This document shows positions 25,808 through 35,124 of a DNA stretch of 64,000 nt, in pieces. The notes under the pieces are model-generated. The model was not told where the DNA came from, ran no database searches, and worked only from the letters and a program-made list of their open reading frames with translations. The stretch comes from Novosphingobium sp. GTDB lineage: Bacteria; Pseudomonadota; Alphaproteobacteria; Sphingomonadales; Sphingomonadaceae. A program made the translations under genes and the position numbers. Numbering within the stretch: position 1 is the first letter of the stretch; every line of letters begins with the position of its first letter. The DNA lies in NCBI GenBank assembly GCA_024236235.1, contig JACKKV010000005.1, positions 83,609-147,608 of the forward strand. The letters are read 5' to 3'.

Positions 25808-28156
25808 ATGACGTTGCTCAACCGCCTGCTGGCGCTTCTGCTGCTGTTGATCGGTGGCGGGCTGGTCTGGCTGGGCGGCGCGCTGATCCTCGCGGGCGGT
25901 TCCCTCTATTACCTGCCCGTGGGCCTGGCGCTGATCGCCGTGGCATGGCTGCTTTGGCAGCAATCGGCCCGCGCGCTGGGGCTGTTCGGTGCGATCTGGG
26001 GAGGTACACTCGTCTGGGCTCTGTGGGAGTCCGGGGTAGACGGTTGGGCGCTGGCCGGGCGGCTGGGGCTCCTGAGCGCCATCGGTCTGTGGCTGCTCAC
26101 CCCCAGGGTGCGCCGCTCGCTCGGCGCGCCGGGTGCAACATTACTCACGCGCGGCCTGCTCCTGGCGGCGATTGCGGGGCTTGTCGGCGGCACGGCCTTT
26201 ATCTTCTGGAATGACCGGATCGCGGGAGGGGCCGACCTGACGGTGCTGGCAGGCGCCCCGGCAGATGCACGCGCTGGCGAATGGCTGCACTATGGCAATG
26301 TGCCGGGCGGCAATCGCTATTCCCCGCTGGGCCAGATTACGCCGGCCAATGTCGGCGCCCTGCAACAGGCCTGGACCTTCTCGCTTGGCAAGGAACCCAA
26401 TGGTGCACCCGCTGCCTTCGAAGCCACCCCGCTGAAGATCGGGGACCGGCTTTATTTCTGTACCGGTTATAACGACATCATCGCTCTAGACGCAGAGACG
26501 GGCGCGCAAATCTGGCGCTTCGCCGCGCAGGCCGACACCACCGGGATGTTCGGCCAGGTTTGCCGCGGGGTGAGCTATTACCGGCAGGATATCGCTGCAC
26601 CCGGCACGCCTTGCGCGGAGCGGATCTATACCGCCACTATCGATTCGCGGCTGCTCGCGGTCGATGCAGTAACTGGCAAGGCCTGTGCCGACTTCGGTGA
26701 GAATGGAACAGTCGACCTGCTACGCGGCATGAGCGCTGCACCCAAAGGCTATTATCACGTTACGTCCCCGCCAGCGGTCATCGCCGGAAAGCTGGTGGTG
26801 GGAGGATGGGTCACTGACGGGCAGATGACCGGCGAGCCATCGGGCGTCATCCGCGCTTATGATGCCATCAGCGGGAAACTCGCGTGGGCCTGGGACATGG
26901 GGCGGCCGGATCACAGCGGCGAACCGGGGCCGGGCGAAACCTATACGTCCGGCACGCCCAACAGCTGGAGCGTGATGAGCGCCGACCCGGCGCTGGGGCT
27001 GGTCTATGTGCCGATGGGCAATGCAACGCCGGATTATTACGGCGGGCAACGCACCCCTGAGATGGACAAATATTCAAGTGCTGTCGTTGCGCTTGATGCC
27101 GCCACGGGCAAGCCGCGCTGGCACTTCCAGACCACGCATCACGACCTGTGGGATTATGATGTGGGGTCGCAGCCGGTTCTGTTCGACCTGGCGGACGGAC
27201 GCCCCGCCCTGCTCCAGCCGACCAAGCGCGGTGAATTGTTCCTGCTCGACCGCCGCACCGGTGAACCCATCGCGCAAGTCACCGAACGCAAGGTGCCGGT
27301 AAGCAATGCAGTGGGCGAAAATTCATCGCCCACGCAGCCATTTTCGGTCGGCATGCCCGATTTCCGGGGTCCGCGGCCCAGCGAAGCGCGGATGTGGGGC
27401 GTTGCCCTGCTCGATCAGGCGTGGTGCCGGCTGCGTTTCAGGCAGGCGCGCTTTGACGGCACCATGACCCCGGTTGAAGCAGACCGTCCGACCGTGACCT
27501 GGCCGGGTTCGCTGGGCGGGCACAACTGGGGCAGTGTCGCGCTTGACCCGGTCAACCGGATCGCGATCGTCAATTCCTCGCACGTTCTCACATACAGCCA
27601 GCTGATTCCGCGCCAGCGCGCCGACAAGATGGGGCTGAAACCTGTCGCAGTGCCCAGCTTCGAAAATGTAGCCGGGCCGGTGGCACAGGCCGGCACACCC
27701 TATGCCGTGTCTGTCGCGCCCTTCCTCTCGCCGCTGGTCGCGCCCTGCACCCAGCCACCCTATGGCCTCATCAGCGCGGTTGATCTGAATACGCGCAAAC
27801 TGCTGTGGCAGAAGCCTTTCGGCACGATGCGCGACAGTGGACCTCTGCTATTGTCCAGCGGGCTGCCGGTCCCGATGGGCGTGCCCAATATCGGCGGTGC
27901 GGTGGTCACGGCGTCTGGTCTCGCATTTATCGGGGCGACGCAAGAACACATGATCCGCGCCTATGACATCCGCACCGGCCAGGAACTCTGGAAAGGTCGC
28001 CTGCCCGCTGGCGGCAATGCAACGCCACTGTCTTACTGGTCAGCAAAATCGGGACGGCAATTCGTGGTGATCGCGGCGGGCGGGCATGGCGGTATCCTGT
28101 CCGGCTACAGTGACAAGCTGATCGCCTATGCGCTGCCGCAGCCGACAAACCGATGA
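25808..28156 (+). CDS. Membrane-bound PQQ-dependent dehydrogenase (glucose dehydrogenase-like)
   Basis: A 782-residue quinoprotein. The first ~140 residues form about five membrane helices, as in membrane glucose dehydrogenase, which passes electrons to ubiquinone. The rest is an eight-bladed periplasmic PQQ domain: WLHYGNVPGGNRYSPL, GNATPDYYGG, and the hallmark HHDLWDYDVGSQP with the catalytic Asp region. It should oxidise an alcohol or cyclic polyol in the periplasm. No PQQ synthesis genes are in the window. It follows the AveC-like gene and precedes an SDR. Confidence 0.9.
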   Translation: MTLLNRLLALLLLLIGGGLVWLGGALILAGGSLYYLPVGLALIAVAWLLWQQSARALGLFGAIWGGTLVWALWESGVDGWALAGRLGLLSAIGLWLLTPRVRRSLGAPGATLLTRGLLLAAIAGLVGGTAFIFWNDRIAGGADLTVLAGAPADARAGEWLHYGNVPGGNRYSPLGQITPANVGALQQAWTFSLGKEPNGAPAAFEATPLKIGDRLYFCTGYNDIIALDAETGAQIWRFAAQADTTGMFGQVCRGVSYYRQDIAAPGTPCAERIYTATIDSRLLAVDAVTGKACADFGENGTVDLLRGMSAAPKGYYHVTSPPAVIAGKLVVGGWVTDGQMTGEPSGVIRAYDAISGKLAWAWDMGRPDHSGEPGPGETYTSGTPNSWSVMSADPALGLVYVPMGNATPDYYGGQRTPEMDKYSSAVVALDAATGKPRWHFQTTHHDLWDYDVGSQPVLFDLADGRPALLQPTKRGELFLLDRRTGEPIAQVTERKVPVSNAVGENSSPTQPFSVGMPDFRGPRPSEARMWGVALLDQAWCRLRFRQARFDGTMTPVEADRPTVTWPGSLGGHNWGSVALDPVNRIAIVNSSHVLTYSQLIPRQRADKMGLKPVAVPSFENVAGPVAQAGTPYAVSVAPFLSPLVAPCTQPPYGLISAVDLNTRKLLWQKPFGTMRDSGPLLLSSGLPVPMGVPNIGGAVVTASGLAFIGATQEHMIRAYDIRTGQELWKGRLPAGGNATPLSYWSAKSGRQFVVIAAGGHGGILSGYSDKLIAYALPQPTNR

Positions 28157-28168
28157 GGAGACGATCCG

Positions 28169-29011
28169 ATGAGTTATGTTGCCGTTGTGACGGGCGCGAC
28201 GCGCGGGCTTGGCCGGGGCATCGCCCGCGCGCTGGGGTCGCGGGGCGCCACGGTTGCCGTTACGGGCCGTGATGCGGATGCGCTTGCCGCGGTTTGCGAG
28301 GAGATCGTGCAACAGGGCGGCAAAGGCATCGCCCTTGTATGCGACCATCGCGACGATGCACAGGTCGCGGCAACCTTTGCCAGGGTCAAGCGCGATCTTG
28401 GCAGGCTCGACATCCTCGTCAATAATGCCGCTGCCGTCCATGGCGCGGATCTGATCGCGCCCGGCCCTTTCTGGGAAAAGCCGCTGCAGCTGGTGGACAT
28501 GATCGATGTCGGGCTGCGGTCCAATTACGTTGCCGCTTATCATGCAGCGCCGTTGATGGCGGCGGCGGGCAAAGGCCTGATCGTCAGTATTTCCTTCTAT
28601 GGCTCGGTCTCCTATTTCCATGGCCCTGCTTATGGCGCGGCCAAGGCCGGGACGGACAAGATGATGGCCGACATGGCGATTGACCTGGCACCGTACGGTG
28701 TGGCGGCAATAGCGCTCTGGCCGGGCTTCATCCTCACCGACGCGGTGAAGGCCATGCCGCCCGAAATGCTGCCCGAGGATCTGCGGGCCATGCTGCCCAA
28801 TTGGGAAACGCCCGAATTTTCGGGACTGGTGATCGACGCGCTCTATCGCGATCCGGGATTGATGGCGAAAACCGGGCAGGCACTGATCGGCGCGGAACTG
28901 GGCGCAGCCTATGAGCTGAGGGACACAGACGGCAAGCAACCCATATCCTATCGCGCAGGCATGGGGGCACCGCACATGCCCTTTACTCCGGCGACAGAAG
29001 GTGCGGCATGA
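28169..29011 (+). CDS. Short-chain dehydrogenase/reductase (DHRS1-like)
   Basis: A 280-residue SDR of the DHRS1 subgroup: TGATRGLG near residue 9, NNAA loop, catalytic SISFYGS and YGAAK. The subgroup-typical insertion FWEKPLQLVDMIDVGLRSNY follows the NNAA loop. DHRS1 relatives reduce steroids and xenobiotic ketones (family knowledge). It lies 12 bases after the PQQ dehydrogenase with GAGGAG upstream, and overlaps the next gene by four bases. Confidence 0.86.
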   Translation: MSYVAVVTGATRGLGRGIARALGSRGATVAVTGRDADALAAVCEEIVQQGGKGIALVCDHRDDAQVAATFARVKRDLGRLDILVNNAAAVHGADLIAPGPFWEKPLQLVDMIDVGLRSNYVAAYHAAPLMAAAGKGLIVSISFYGSVSYFHGPAYGAAKAGTDKMMADMAIDLAPYGVAAIALWPGFILTDAVKAMPPEMLPEDLRAMLPNWETPEFSGLVIDALYRDPGLMAKTGQALIGAELGAAYELRDTDGKQPISYRAGMGAPHMPFTPATEGAA

Positions 29012-29787
29012 TTGAAGCCATTCTCGTCGTGCTGACCAAGGCGCTGGCCGGGCGCGAGGCCGATCTCGATGACTGGTACACCAATATCCATATCCGCGAC
29101 GCGCTGCGCTTTCGCGGCTCGATCGCGGCCCAGCGCTTCAGCCGCAGCGCCCATCAGCCGATGGACCTGCCCGGCAGTTTCGACTGGCAGTATCTGGCAC
29201 TTTACGACGTGTTCGACGCGGAACGCTTTTCCCGCGAACATTGGGAAAATGCGCTGACCAGCCGCATGATGGTGACCAACGCAATCGATGACAGCGTGCT
29301 GGAGGATTATCATTATTACCCCCTCGCCTTCCGCGACAACGATCCCGAAGCCCCCCATCAGGGCGGTGTGGTGCTGGAACAGCTGAACGCCGCGCCTGGG
29401 CAGGACACGGCCATGCGCACATGGTATGCGGACAGCTATCTGCCGCAGGCGATGCGCAGACCGGGTGTGCAATCGGCCGGCTTCCTGATGTTCCGCAGCC
29501 ACGGCCAGATGATTCCGACAACGCCGGATCATGCCTATGTCGGCATCTACAAACTGAACGATGCGAACGCCTGGCAGGCATGGCAGGGCGCGGACGCGTT
29601 GACCCAGGCGCCATGTATCGATCGATCTTCCCTGCGCATAACCCACTGGGACCGGCTGTCCCAACGGCTTACCAGGGACGATGTGCAAAACCCGACATCT
29701 GCAAGCCTCGCCGCGGAGGAGCAGGCGCGGGCGCGGATGGGAGACAGGGTCTTGACCGGCGGCGTGGAGAAGCTCGGTTCAGCCTGA
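29008..29787 (+). CDS. Tandem dimeric alpha/beta-barrel (EthD/DUF4286-like) protein
   Basis: A 259-residue protein with two repeats of the small dimeric alpha/beta-barrel fold. Repeat 1 (residues ~1-105) has LDDWYTNIHIRD and AAQRFSRS; repeat 2 (~115-215) has MRTWYADSYLPQ and SAGFLMFRS. The first matches the single-domain protein at 30540 (YNDWYSNRHLAD, SAQRFRL). Related folds include EthD and monooxygenase/cyclase proteins; the role is unknown. It converges on the SDR at 29779 with a nine-base overlap. Confidence 0.7.
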   Translation: MIEAILVVLTKALAGREADLDDWYTNIHIRDALRFRGSIAAQRFSRSAHQPMDLPGSFDWQYLALYDVFDAERFSREHWENALTSRMMVTNAIDDSVLEDYHYYPLAFRDNDPEAPHQGGVVLEQLNAAPGQDTAMRTWYADSYLPQAMRRPGVQSAGFLMFRSHGQMIPTTPDHAYVGIYKLNDANAWQAWQGADALTQAPCIDRSSLRITHWDRLSQRLTRDDVQNPTSASLAAEEQARARMGDRVLTGGVEKLGSA

Positions 29788-30537
29788 GGTGATACCATTA
29801 TCCGCGCTGTAGCAAGCGCCATGCACAGATCGCGCCCGGTCCGATGCGAGGAACAGCAGCGGCTCCACGATGTCTTCCGGCTGAGACGGCGCGCGAATGC
29901 CGATGTAGCGGGCGATCAGGCTCTGATCGGCATCCGCGGGAAATTCCAGCGTCTGCACCATTTCGGTCATCATCCCGCCCGGCGCCAGCGCGTTTATGCG
30001 CACCGGGCTGTGCATGAACTCCATCGCCAGCGACTTCGTCAGGCTCAGCAGTGCCGCTTTGGTCGCCGCATATGGGGCCGTATAGGCCTGCCCCAGAAAG
30101 GCGGCGGTCGATACCACGTTGACGACATTGCCTTGTGCTTCGACCAGATGGGGCATCGCCGCCTGAATCATGAAAAATGGCGCACTGACATTGGCCGAAA
30201 ACAGTCTTGCCCAATCGTCGCCGGACACATCGGCAAGGGCATGAAACCTGAGGATGCCGGCAATATTGCACAGCACGTCAAGCCGGCCGAAAGCCTCGAC
30301 GGCCGTGGCAACAGCTTTGGCGCAATTGGCCCGATCGCCCAGATCACCGGCGCAAGAGACGCTCTCGCCACCCGCTGCGGCAATGCGCCGGACGGTTTCC
30401 GCCAGCCCGTCGGCATTCAGGTCCACCAGGCACAGCTTCGCGCCCTCGGTTGCAAACCGGATACTGGACGCGCGGCCCAGCCCCGAAGCAGCGCCGGTCA
30501 CCAACACCACCTTGCCGTCAAATTCGCCCTTGCTCAT
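29779..30537 (-). CDS. Short-chain dehydrogenase/reductase
   Basis: A 252-residue classical SDR with TGAASGLG near residue 15, CNIAG in place of NNAG, and the catalytic motif YAATK. It is the last gene of the operon P450 - barrel protein - SDR, and its start lies two bases after the barrel gene. It is a plausible dehydrogenase for the alcohol made by the CYP101-like P450, as in the camphor pathway, but that link is inference. Confidence 0.87.
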   Translation of the reverse strand: MSKGEFDGKVVLVTGAASGLGRASSIRFATEGAKLCLVDLNADGLAETVRRIAAAGGESVSCAGDLGDRANCAKAVATAVEAFGRLDVLCNIAGILRFHALADVSGDDWARLFSANVSAPFFMIQAAMPHLVEAQGNVVNVVSTAAFLGQAYTAPYAATKAALLSLTKSLAMEFMHSPVRINALAPGGMMTEMVQTLEFPADADQSLIARYIGIRAPSQPEDIVEPLLFLASDRARSVHGACYSADNGITSG

Positions 30538-30539
30538 GC

Positions 30540-30887
30540 TCAGCCCTTCGCTGTCGCGGTGACGAGCGGAGTAATCGCCCGATAGAGGTGAATGGCCATA
30601 TCTTCCATCGAGAACGCCTCGCTCATCACCATCTCGCCGGATTCGACCAGCGCCGTCAGCCGAGCGACCGCAGCGCCCGGATCGTCGGTCTCCATGGTAT
30701 AGATCGCCATATAGCGTTGCCGGGGCGTCCCTGGCGCCGCATGGTCCATCAGGCGAAAACGCTGCGCGGAAACGAAACCGGGCACTGCAGTGACATCAGC
30801 CAGATGCCGGTTGCTGTACCAGTCATTATACTCATCCTCACGCCCCGCGACGGGATTGCTGAGAACGACATAGGCGAATTGTGGCAT
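30540..30887 (-). CDS. Small dimeric alpha/beta-barrel (DUF4286-like) protein
   Basis: A 115-residue single-domain protein with YNDWYSNRHLADVTAVPGF, followed by SAQRFRL and a YMAIYTMETDD strand. It resembles the DUF4286/EthD group of dimeric ferredoxin-like barrels and repeat 1 of the protein at 29008. It sits between a P450 and an SDR. Such proteins often act as accessory factors in P450 or ring-cleavage pathways, but no activity can be named. Confidence 0.72.
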   Translation of the reverse strand: MPQFAYVVLSNPVAGREDEYNDWYSNRHLADVTAVPGFVSAQRFRLMDHAAPGTPRQRYMAIYTMETDDPGAAVARLTALVESGEMVMSEAFSMEDMAIHLYRAITPLVTATAKG

Positions 30888-30922
30888 GTGGAGCCCCTGT
30901 GCTGAAAATGCGGTCGGCCCGG

Positions 30923-32137
30923 CTACCAGACCAGCGGCAGCGTGACCGGCTGGATCATGCCCAGGTGATATTCAACCGCATGCCCCGGCCTGAGGCCGAA
31001 TTGCGGAATACGATTGACGAATTCCTCGATCGCGATGCGCATCTCGCGCTTGGCCAGATGCATGCCCACGCACATGTGCGGACCGAAACCGAACGAGACA
31101 TGGCGGGGGTTGCGGTCGAAGCGGACTTCGCCCGGTTCAGGGAATTCCTGAGGGTCGCGGCCCGCCAGTGTAGTGGACATCGCCACCTTGTCACCCGGCA
31201 TCATCTTAACGCCGTTGAACTCCGTTTCCCTGGTGCAGGTGCGGAAGGTGGTAACGGCCGCATAGGCGCGCATCATTTCGTCAATGGCGTGCGGGATCTG
31301 GCGGGGATCGTCTTTCAGCAATTGCTGATGCTGCGGGTTACGGGCGAGATGGAGAAACTGCAGCCCCATATTGGTGGAGACTGTATCCAGTCCGCCGATA
31401 AACAGGTTGAACGCGAAGCCGACCAGTTCATCTTCGTTAAGCTTGCGCCCGTCCACCTCCACACCGAGCGCGTAGCTGATGATGTCACCCCGCGGATTCC
31501 TGCGGCGATCCTCGATCTCGTCGCGCAGGAAGCCAACCACATTGCGCGTTGCTTCCGCGATCGTCGCCATGTCGAGTGAGTGCAGGAGACCGGTTTCCCA
31601 TTCAAGAAACTGTCTGGTGTTGCTGAGCGGAAAATCCATCAGTTCGAGGAAAACCTTGATCGGAAATTCGAAAGCGAAATCGGCCATGAATTCGCATTCG
31701 CCCCGCTCGCAAAACCCCTCGATATATTCGACCGCGTAGCCACGAATCCTATCTTCCAGCTTGGCCATGGCCGATGGCGTGAACAACGGATTGATGAAGG
31801 CGCGATACTTGGCATGGTTCGGCGGATCGATTTCCACCGGCAGGTTGGTCCAAGTATCGCCGATCAATTTTGCGAAAGGCGAGAAATCCTTGCTCGAAAA
31901 GGTTTCAGTATCGAAATAGATTTTCCGCAAATCTTCCACCCGGCGCACAATCCAGGCTGGCGTCGCCCCCGGATAGGCATGTGGCGCGTAAAAGATTTCC
32001 GGCCCGTCATGGACGGCGGCGGCCCATTCGCCGAAGGGATCAGCAGCGGTCGTCATCCCGAATACATAGGGAAAGGGACGAACCAGCGATGATGGCACAT
32101 GATCCGGGATGACCGGTTCGGGAAATTGCAACTGCAT
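30923..32137 (-). CDS. Cytochrome P450 (CYP101-like)
   Basis: A 404-residue P450 with the oxygen-binding I-helix motif GGLDTV, the E-x-x-R pair in DEMMRAY, and the heme loop FGFGPHMCVG with Cys near residue 356. GGLDTV and the C-terminal LPLVW match P450cam (CYP101), so it probably belongs to or near that family, whose members hydroxylate terpenoids and norisoprenoids. Redox partners would be a ferredoxin and its reductase (40119 and 42435 are candidates). Clear paralogue of the P450 at 51182. GGAGAAG precedes the ATG; divergent from an HxlR regulator. Confidence 0.93.
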   Translation of the reverse strand: MQLQFPEPVIPDHVPSSLVRPFPYVFGMTTAADPFGEWAAAVHDGPEIFYAPHAYPGATPAWIVRRVEDLRKIYFDTETFSSKDFSPFAKLIGDTWTNLPVEIDPPNHAKYRAFINPLFTPSAMAKLEDRIRGYAVEYIEGFCERGECEFMADFAFEFPIKVFLELMDFPLSNTRQFLEWETGLLHSLDMATIAEATRNVVGFLRDEIEDRRRNPRGDIISYALGVEVDGRKLNEDELVGFAFNLFIGGLDTVSTNMGLQFLHLARNPQHQQLLKDDPRQIPHAIDEMMRAYAAVTTFRTCTRETEFNGVKMMPGDKVAMSTTLAGRDPQEFPEPGEVRFDRNPRHVSFGFGPHMCVGMHLAKREMRIAIEEFVNRIPQFGLRPGHAVEYHLGMIQPVTLPLVW

Positions 32138-32302
32138 CGCACTTCTCCATGGCAGTTCGATCTGTGATCCGCGCCATCGCGGTCCGGACCCCGGAAAGCA
32201 GTGGGGCTTGCCGACGCGAATTCCGGCTTTCTGCTGTATCGATTATGCGCTAACATCACTTTCGAAAAGCAGGATGATTTTTTATGTGTAAGTATTAAAT
32301 AT
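32138..32302. promoter_or_regulatory. Divergent promoter region, P450 and HxlR regulator
   Basis: The 165-base gap between oppositely oriented genes probably holds both promoters and the HxlR operator. A 10-bp perfect palindrome GGTCCGGACC lies at 32181-32190. The right end (32275-32302) is AT-rich just before the HxlR start, consistent with its promoter, but no exact -35/-10 pair is convincing. Confidence 0.5.
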
Positions 32303-32665
32303 ATGACTATCGCGAAAAACCGGGATGTTCAGCCCGAAGAATATGCCGATCTGCGCCGGGCACTGACGCTGATTACAGGCAAGTGGAAGCTGGAAATACT
32401 CTGGCTGCTGTACCACCGCACACACCGATTCGGTGAACTGCGGCGCACGATTCCGGGCGTGACTCAGCACATGCTGACCAAGCAATTGCGCGAACTGGAA
32501 GCCGACGGGCTGGTGACCCGCACTGTCTATGCCGAAGTGCCGCCGCGCGTCGAATACAGTATGACCGAAGCGACCAGGGCGCTGGAACCCACGATCAGTT
32601 CGCTGATGGAGTGGTGGCAGTCCGTCGGCAAGAGCGCGCAGTCCGGCAAGCAATCCAGACCCTGA
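32303..32665 (+). CDS. HxlR-family transcriptional regulator
   Basis: A 120-residue winged-helix regulator. The HxlR core is plain: ALTLITGKWKLEILWLL, FGELRRTIPGVTQHMLTKQL (split recognition helix), LRELEADGLVTR and a PPRVEYSMTE wing. I chose ATG 32303, since the longer frame gives an unrelated N-terminus; its ribosome site is weak. Family members respond to reactive aldehydes or aromatic compounds. It is divergent from the CYP101-like operon, its likely target. Confidence 0.9.
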   Translation: MTIAKNRDVQPEEYADLRRALTLITGKWKLEILWLLYHRTHRFGELRRTIPGVTQHMLTKQLRELEADGLVTRTVYAEVPPRVEYSMTEATRALEPTISSLMEWWQSVGKSAQSGKQSRP

Positions 32666-32685
32666 CCCGCACCCTCCTGCGCGCA

Positions 32686-33849
32686 TTACCAGCGCCGCCG
32701 CATCTGTGCGCCCCGCCGCCTTGCGCGCAGTTGCGCCTCGCGCTGTTCGGGCGTCACCAAGGGTGTATCCGATGGAAGCAACGCGCGCAGATCGGCCATA
32801 TCCACCAGCCGCAGGGTCGGCTCCGGCCCGCTGCTCGCGCCCGTCCAACGCAACATGATCGCGCCATCGCTGTTACCGCCCGGATCAAGCCAGTTGGAAA
32901 CTCCCGGATCGTCCCTTGCGATGACCGCGCGAAACCTGCCGTCCGCATCGATCCGGGCCTGCCCGCCATTCAGGCTGGACTGGCGGTTCATCCAGTCGAT
33001 GCTGTTCCACATCATGTCCGACAGCTGAACGTTCCAGTATTGCACCCGGTCGGGCAACGCGGTTTCAAGCAGCAGTGCCTTGCCCGCCTCCAGCCTGAAC
33101 AGCCCCTGATAATAATGCTGGCCTTCAACCCCGCCGCGACCGGCCCAGTCATCATGTTCCAGCGCGTTCCACAGACCTTTGTCCCGTTGCGCCTTGATGA
33201 AGCCCAGTGCCATCCCGGACAGGCGCCGGGGATAGGCAGCGAGCGCAGTCAGCCTTTCGGCGATATCTTCTGCCGCCCAGCGCCGGGGCCGGTGCGCCTT
33301 TTCGATCCGTTCGATGGCGATCCGCGCATCGCGCCCGTTGCCCCAGTCATAACTTGCCTGCCGCAAGGACAACGACCGGGCGGAAGGATCGAGCCGATAC
33401 CAGTCACCTGTCCAATCCCGCGGCTGTTCGGCGCTCAGAAGAACCGAAAATCTCCCTTGGTCATCCAGAGTCAGCGTATCGAAATCAAGTGTGCCAAGTG
33501 ACGGGCCAAGTTCTTCCATTACCCCTAGCCCGCCGGCTGCGATGTCCATCATCACGAACAACCCGTCGCCCCGCTCTCCGGTCAGGAGATAGGAACCCGC
33601 CCCGTCGATGGCAGCCGTGCCATAAATGAAGTCGGGATTGGTGCCGATGCAATTGAGGTGCGTGTTCACGGCAGGCACGAAATCGGGCAGGTCGGGATCG
33701 GCAAAAGCCGTGAACCAGCCCGAGGCCAGCGTCAGGAAAAAAAGCCGTTCCGCCTCTGCCTGCAACTGCGGGTCGTCCGGATCGGCAAGCAGCGCCAGCA
33801 GGTCGGATGTTGCGCCAAGGCTGGCAATCCTGTCCGCCCAGCCGGTCAT
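32686..33849 (-). CDS. DUF1214 domain-containing protein
   Basis: A 387-residue protein of the DUF1214 type. It begins with a helical region containing LADPDDPQLQAEAERLFF and DPDLPDFVP, then beta-rich segments including GDWYRLD and a conserved C-terminal area with YWNVQLSDMMWNSIDW and NWLDPGG. The biochemical role of the family is unknown. It overlaps the sulfotransferase upstream by four bases, so the two are coupled. No signal peptide is apparent. Confidence 0.78.
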   Translation of the reverse strand: MTGWADRIASLGATSDLLALLADPDDPQLQAEAERLFFLTLASGWFTAFADPDLPDFVPAVNTHLNCIGTNPDFIYGTAAIDGAGSYLLTGERGDGLFVMMDIAAGGLGVMEELGPSLGTLDFDTLTLDDQGRFSVLLSAEQPRDWTGDWYRLDPSARSLSLRQASYDWGNGRDARIAIERIEKAHRPRRWAAEDIAERLTALAAYPRRLSGMALGFIKAQRDKGLWNALEHDDWAGRGGVEGQHYYQGLFRLEAGKALLLETALPDRVQYWNVQLSDMMWNSIDWMNRQSSLNGGQARIDADGRFRAVIARDDPGVSNWLDPGGNSDGAIMLRWTGASSGPEPTLRLVDMADLRALLPSDTPLVTPEQREAQLRARRRGAQMRRRW

Positions 33850-34991
33850 AGATAATCGCCGTAACTGGCGATGTAATCGGCATAGACGACTTCCACCTGC
33901 TCCCGCGTCAGGCCATAATCAGCCAGTTCGTAGCGGTGCTGCCCGTGCTTGTCTGCCGGGTTGGCCTGCCACCAGCCCTGCACGGCCTGTTCGGTTTGAG
34001 CGTTAAAGTCCATCGCCGCATGATCATAGACCTGCCGCACTGCGGCCACCGGATCGGCGATGATGTCCCTGAAAGGCAAATCGAGCACGCGAACCTGTGG
34101 ATTGGCCTGGCGCCAGGCCATGGCAGCGACTTGCCCGTCATGCCACAAATGCAGCAGTTCATTGCCCAGTGCCGCGCGATCGATCGCGCTGAAGCTGACG
34201 CTGCGGATCACCTCGATCAGGCGCGAGATTGACGCCATCACCGTCACCGGATCGCGGTGAGGCTGGACCAGCACTGCATCAGGATAGACACTGAACAGTT
34301 CGGGCAGGTGATAGGCATGTTCCTGCACCTTCAGCACCCAGCGCTGGCGCGCATTCTTCCACGACAAATGCTGCAGCCACATCCTGTGGACCTGATATCC
34401 GAAGCTGGTGTCGGCCTGCCGGTACCATTGATAATAGCCCGGCAGTCTGAACAGCATGGTCGGGTTAATGCCCTGAAATGCCGTTTCCAGGATCATTCCG
34501 CATTCCTGCGGGATACGCGCACCAATCGGATGCGCCTTCAGCACATCCGCCCATGCTCCGGTGAAATTTTCCGCAACATAGGCATCGAAAGCATCGGCAC
34601 GCGGGTCCGTATCGAAGCACGCGGCTTGGGGCGGCGGGGATGGCGCGGCGACCTCCCACTGCAAGGGGGTGCGCACCTGGGGGTCCGCCCCGATCAGCGC
34701 ATGCAGGATCGAGGTGCCGCAGCGCGGCAGGCCAAGGATGAACACCGGCCGGTCAATCGCCACCTGCGCGATCGCCGGGTTGGCCACCCGATCCGCCGCG
34801 ATTGCCGCCAGCCGTGCAAGATTATCCTGAAACTGGGCCAGCGCGCGCGCGCGCCCCTCCTCCGAAAGCTCCTGCTCCCGCTCCAGCGCTGCCAATGCCG
34901 CATGCAACCCTGGTGAGACGCCCGCAGCAAGGTCATCGTCGATGCCCGCTGCAGCCAGCATCGCAGCGGCGGTTGGGATCTTGGCGGCCAC
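33846..34991 (-). CDS. Sulfotransferase-family protein
   Basis: A PAPS-dependent sulfotransferase-fold protein. The 5'-phosphosulfate loop is FILGLPRCGTS (near residue 85), followed by the substrate-side PLQWE, and the 3'-phosphate motif is HRDPVTVMASISRL (near residue 245). I prefer the GTG at 34991, which follows GAGGAGAGG four bases away (381 residues); ATG 35036 would add 15 residues with a poor ribosome site. Its coupling to a DUF1214 gene in a catabolic cluster suggests modification or mobilisation of a hydroxylated hydrophobic compound. Substrate unknown. Confidence 0.83.
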   Translation of the reverse strand: MAAKIPTAAAMLAAAGIDDDLAAGVSPGLHAALAALEREQELSEEGRARALAQFQDNLARLAAIAADRVANPAIAQVAIDRPVFILGLPRCGTSILHALIGADPQVRTPLQWEVAAPSPPPQAACFDTDPRADAFDAYVAENFTGAWADVLKAHPIGARIPQECGMILETAFQGINPTMLFRLPGYYQWYRQADTSFGYQVHRMWLQHLSWKNARQRWVLKVQEHAYHLPELFSVYPDAVLVQPHRDPVTVMASISRLIEVIRSVSFSAIDRAALGNELLHLWHDGQVAAMAWRQANPQVRVLDLPFRDIIADPVAAVRQVYDHAAMDFNAQTEQAVQGWWQANPADKHGQHRYELADYGLTREQVEVVYADYIASYGDYL

Positions 34992-35124
34992 GGCCTCTCC
35001 TCGAGCGTCTGTTGTTGCACCCAACCTGCATCCCATCCGCCATTGCGCCGCCTGTCGGCGGGTAGGTCCACCGGGCGCACCGCCGGTTACCAGACGAGTG
35101 CCGGAGCAGGAGGGCGCTGTAAGG

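Noticed and set aside
32284..32298. Four-codon ATG-TGT-AAG-TAT-TAA leader before the HxlR gene
   Set aside because: Too short and lacking any repeated regulatory codon; likely chance in AT-rich promoter DNA.
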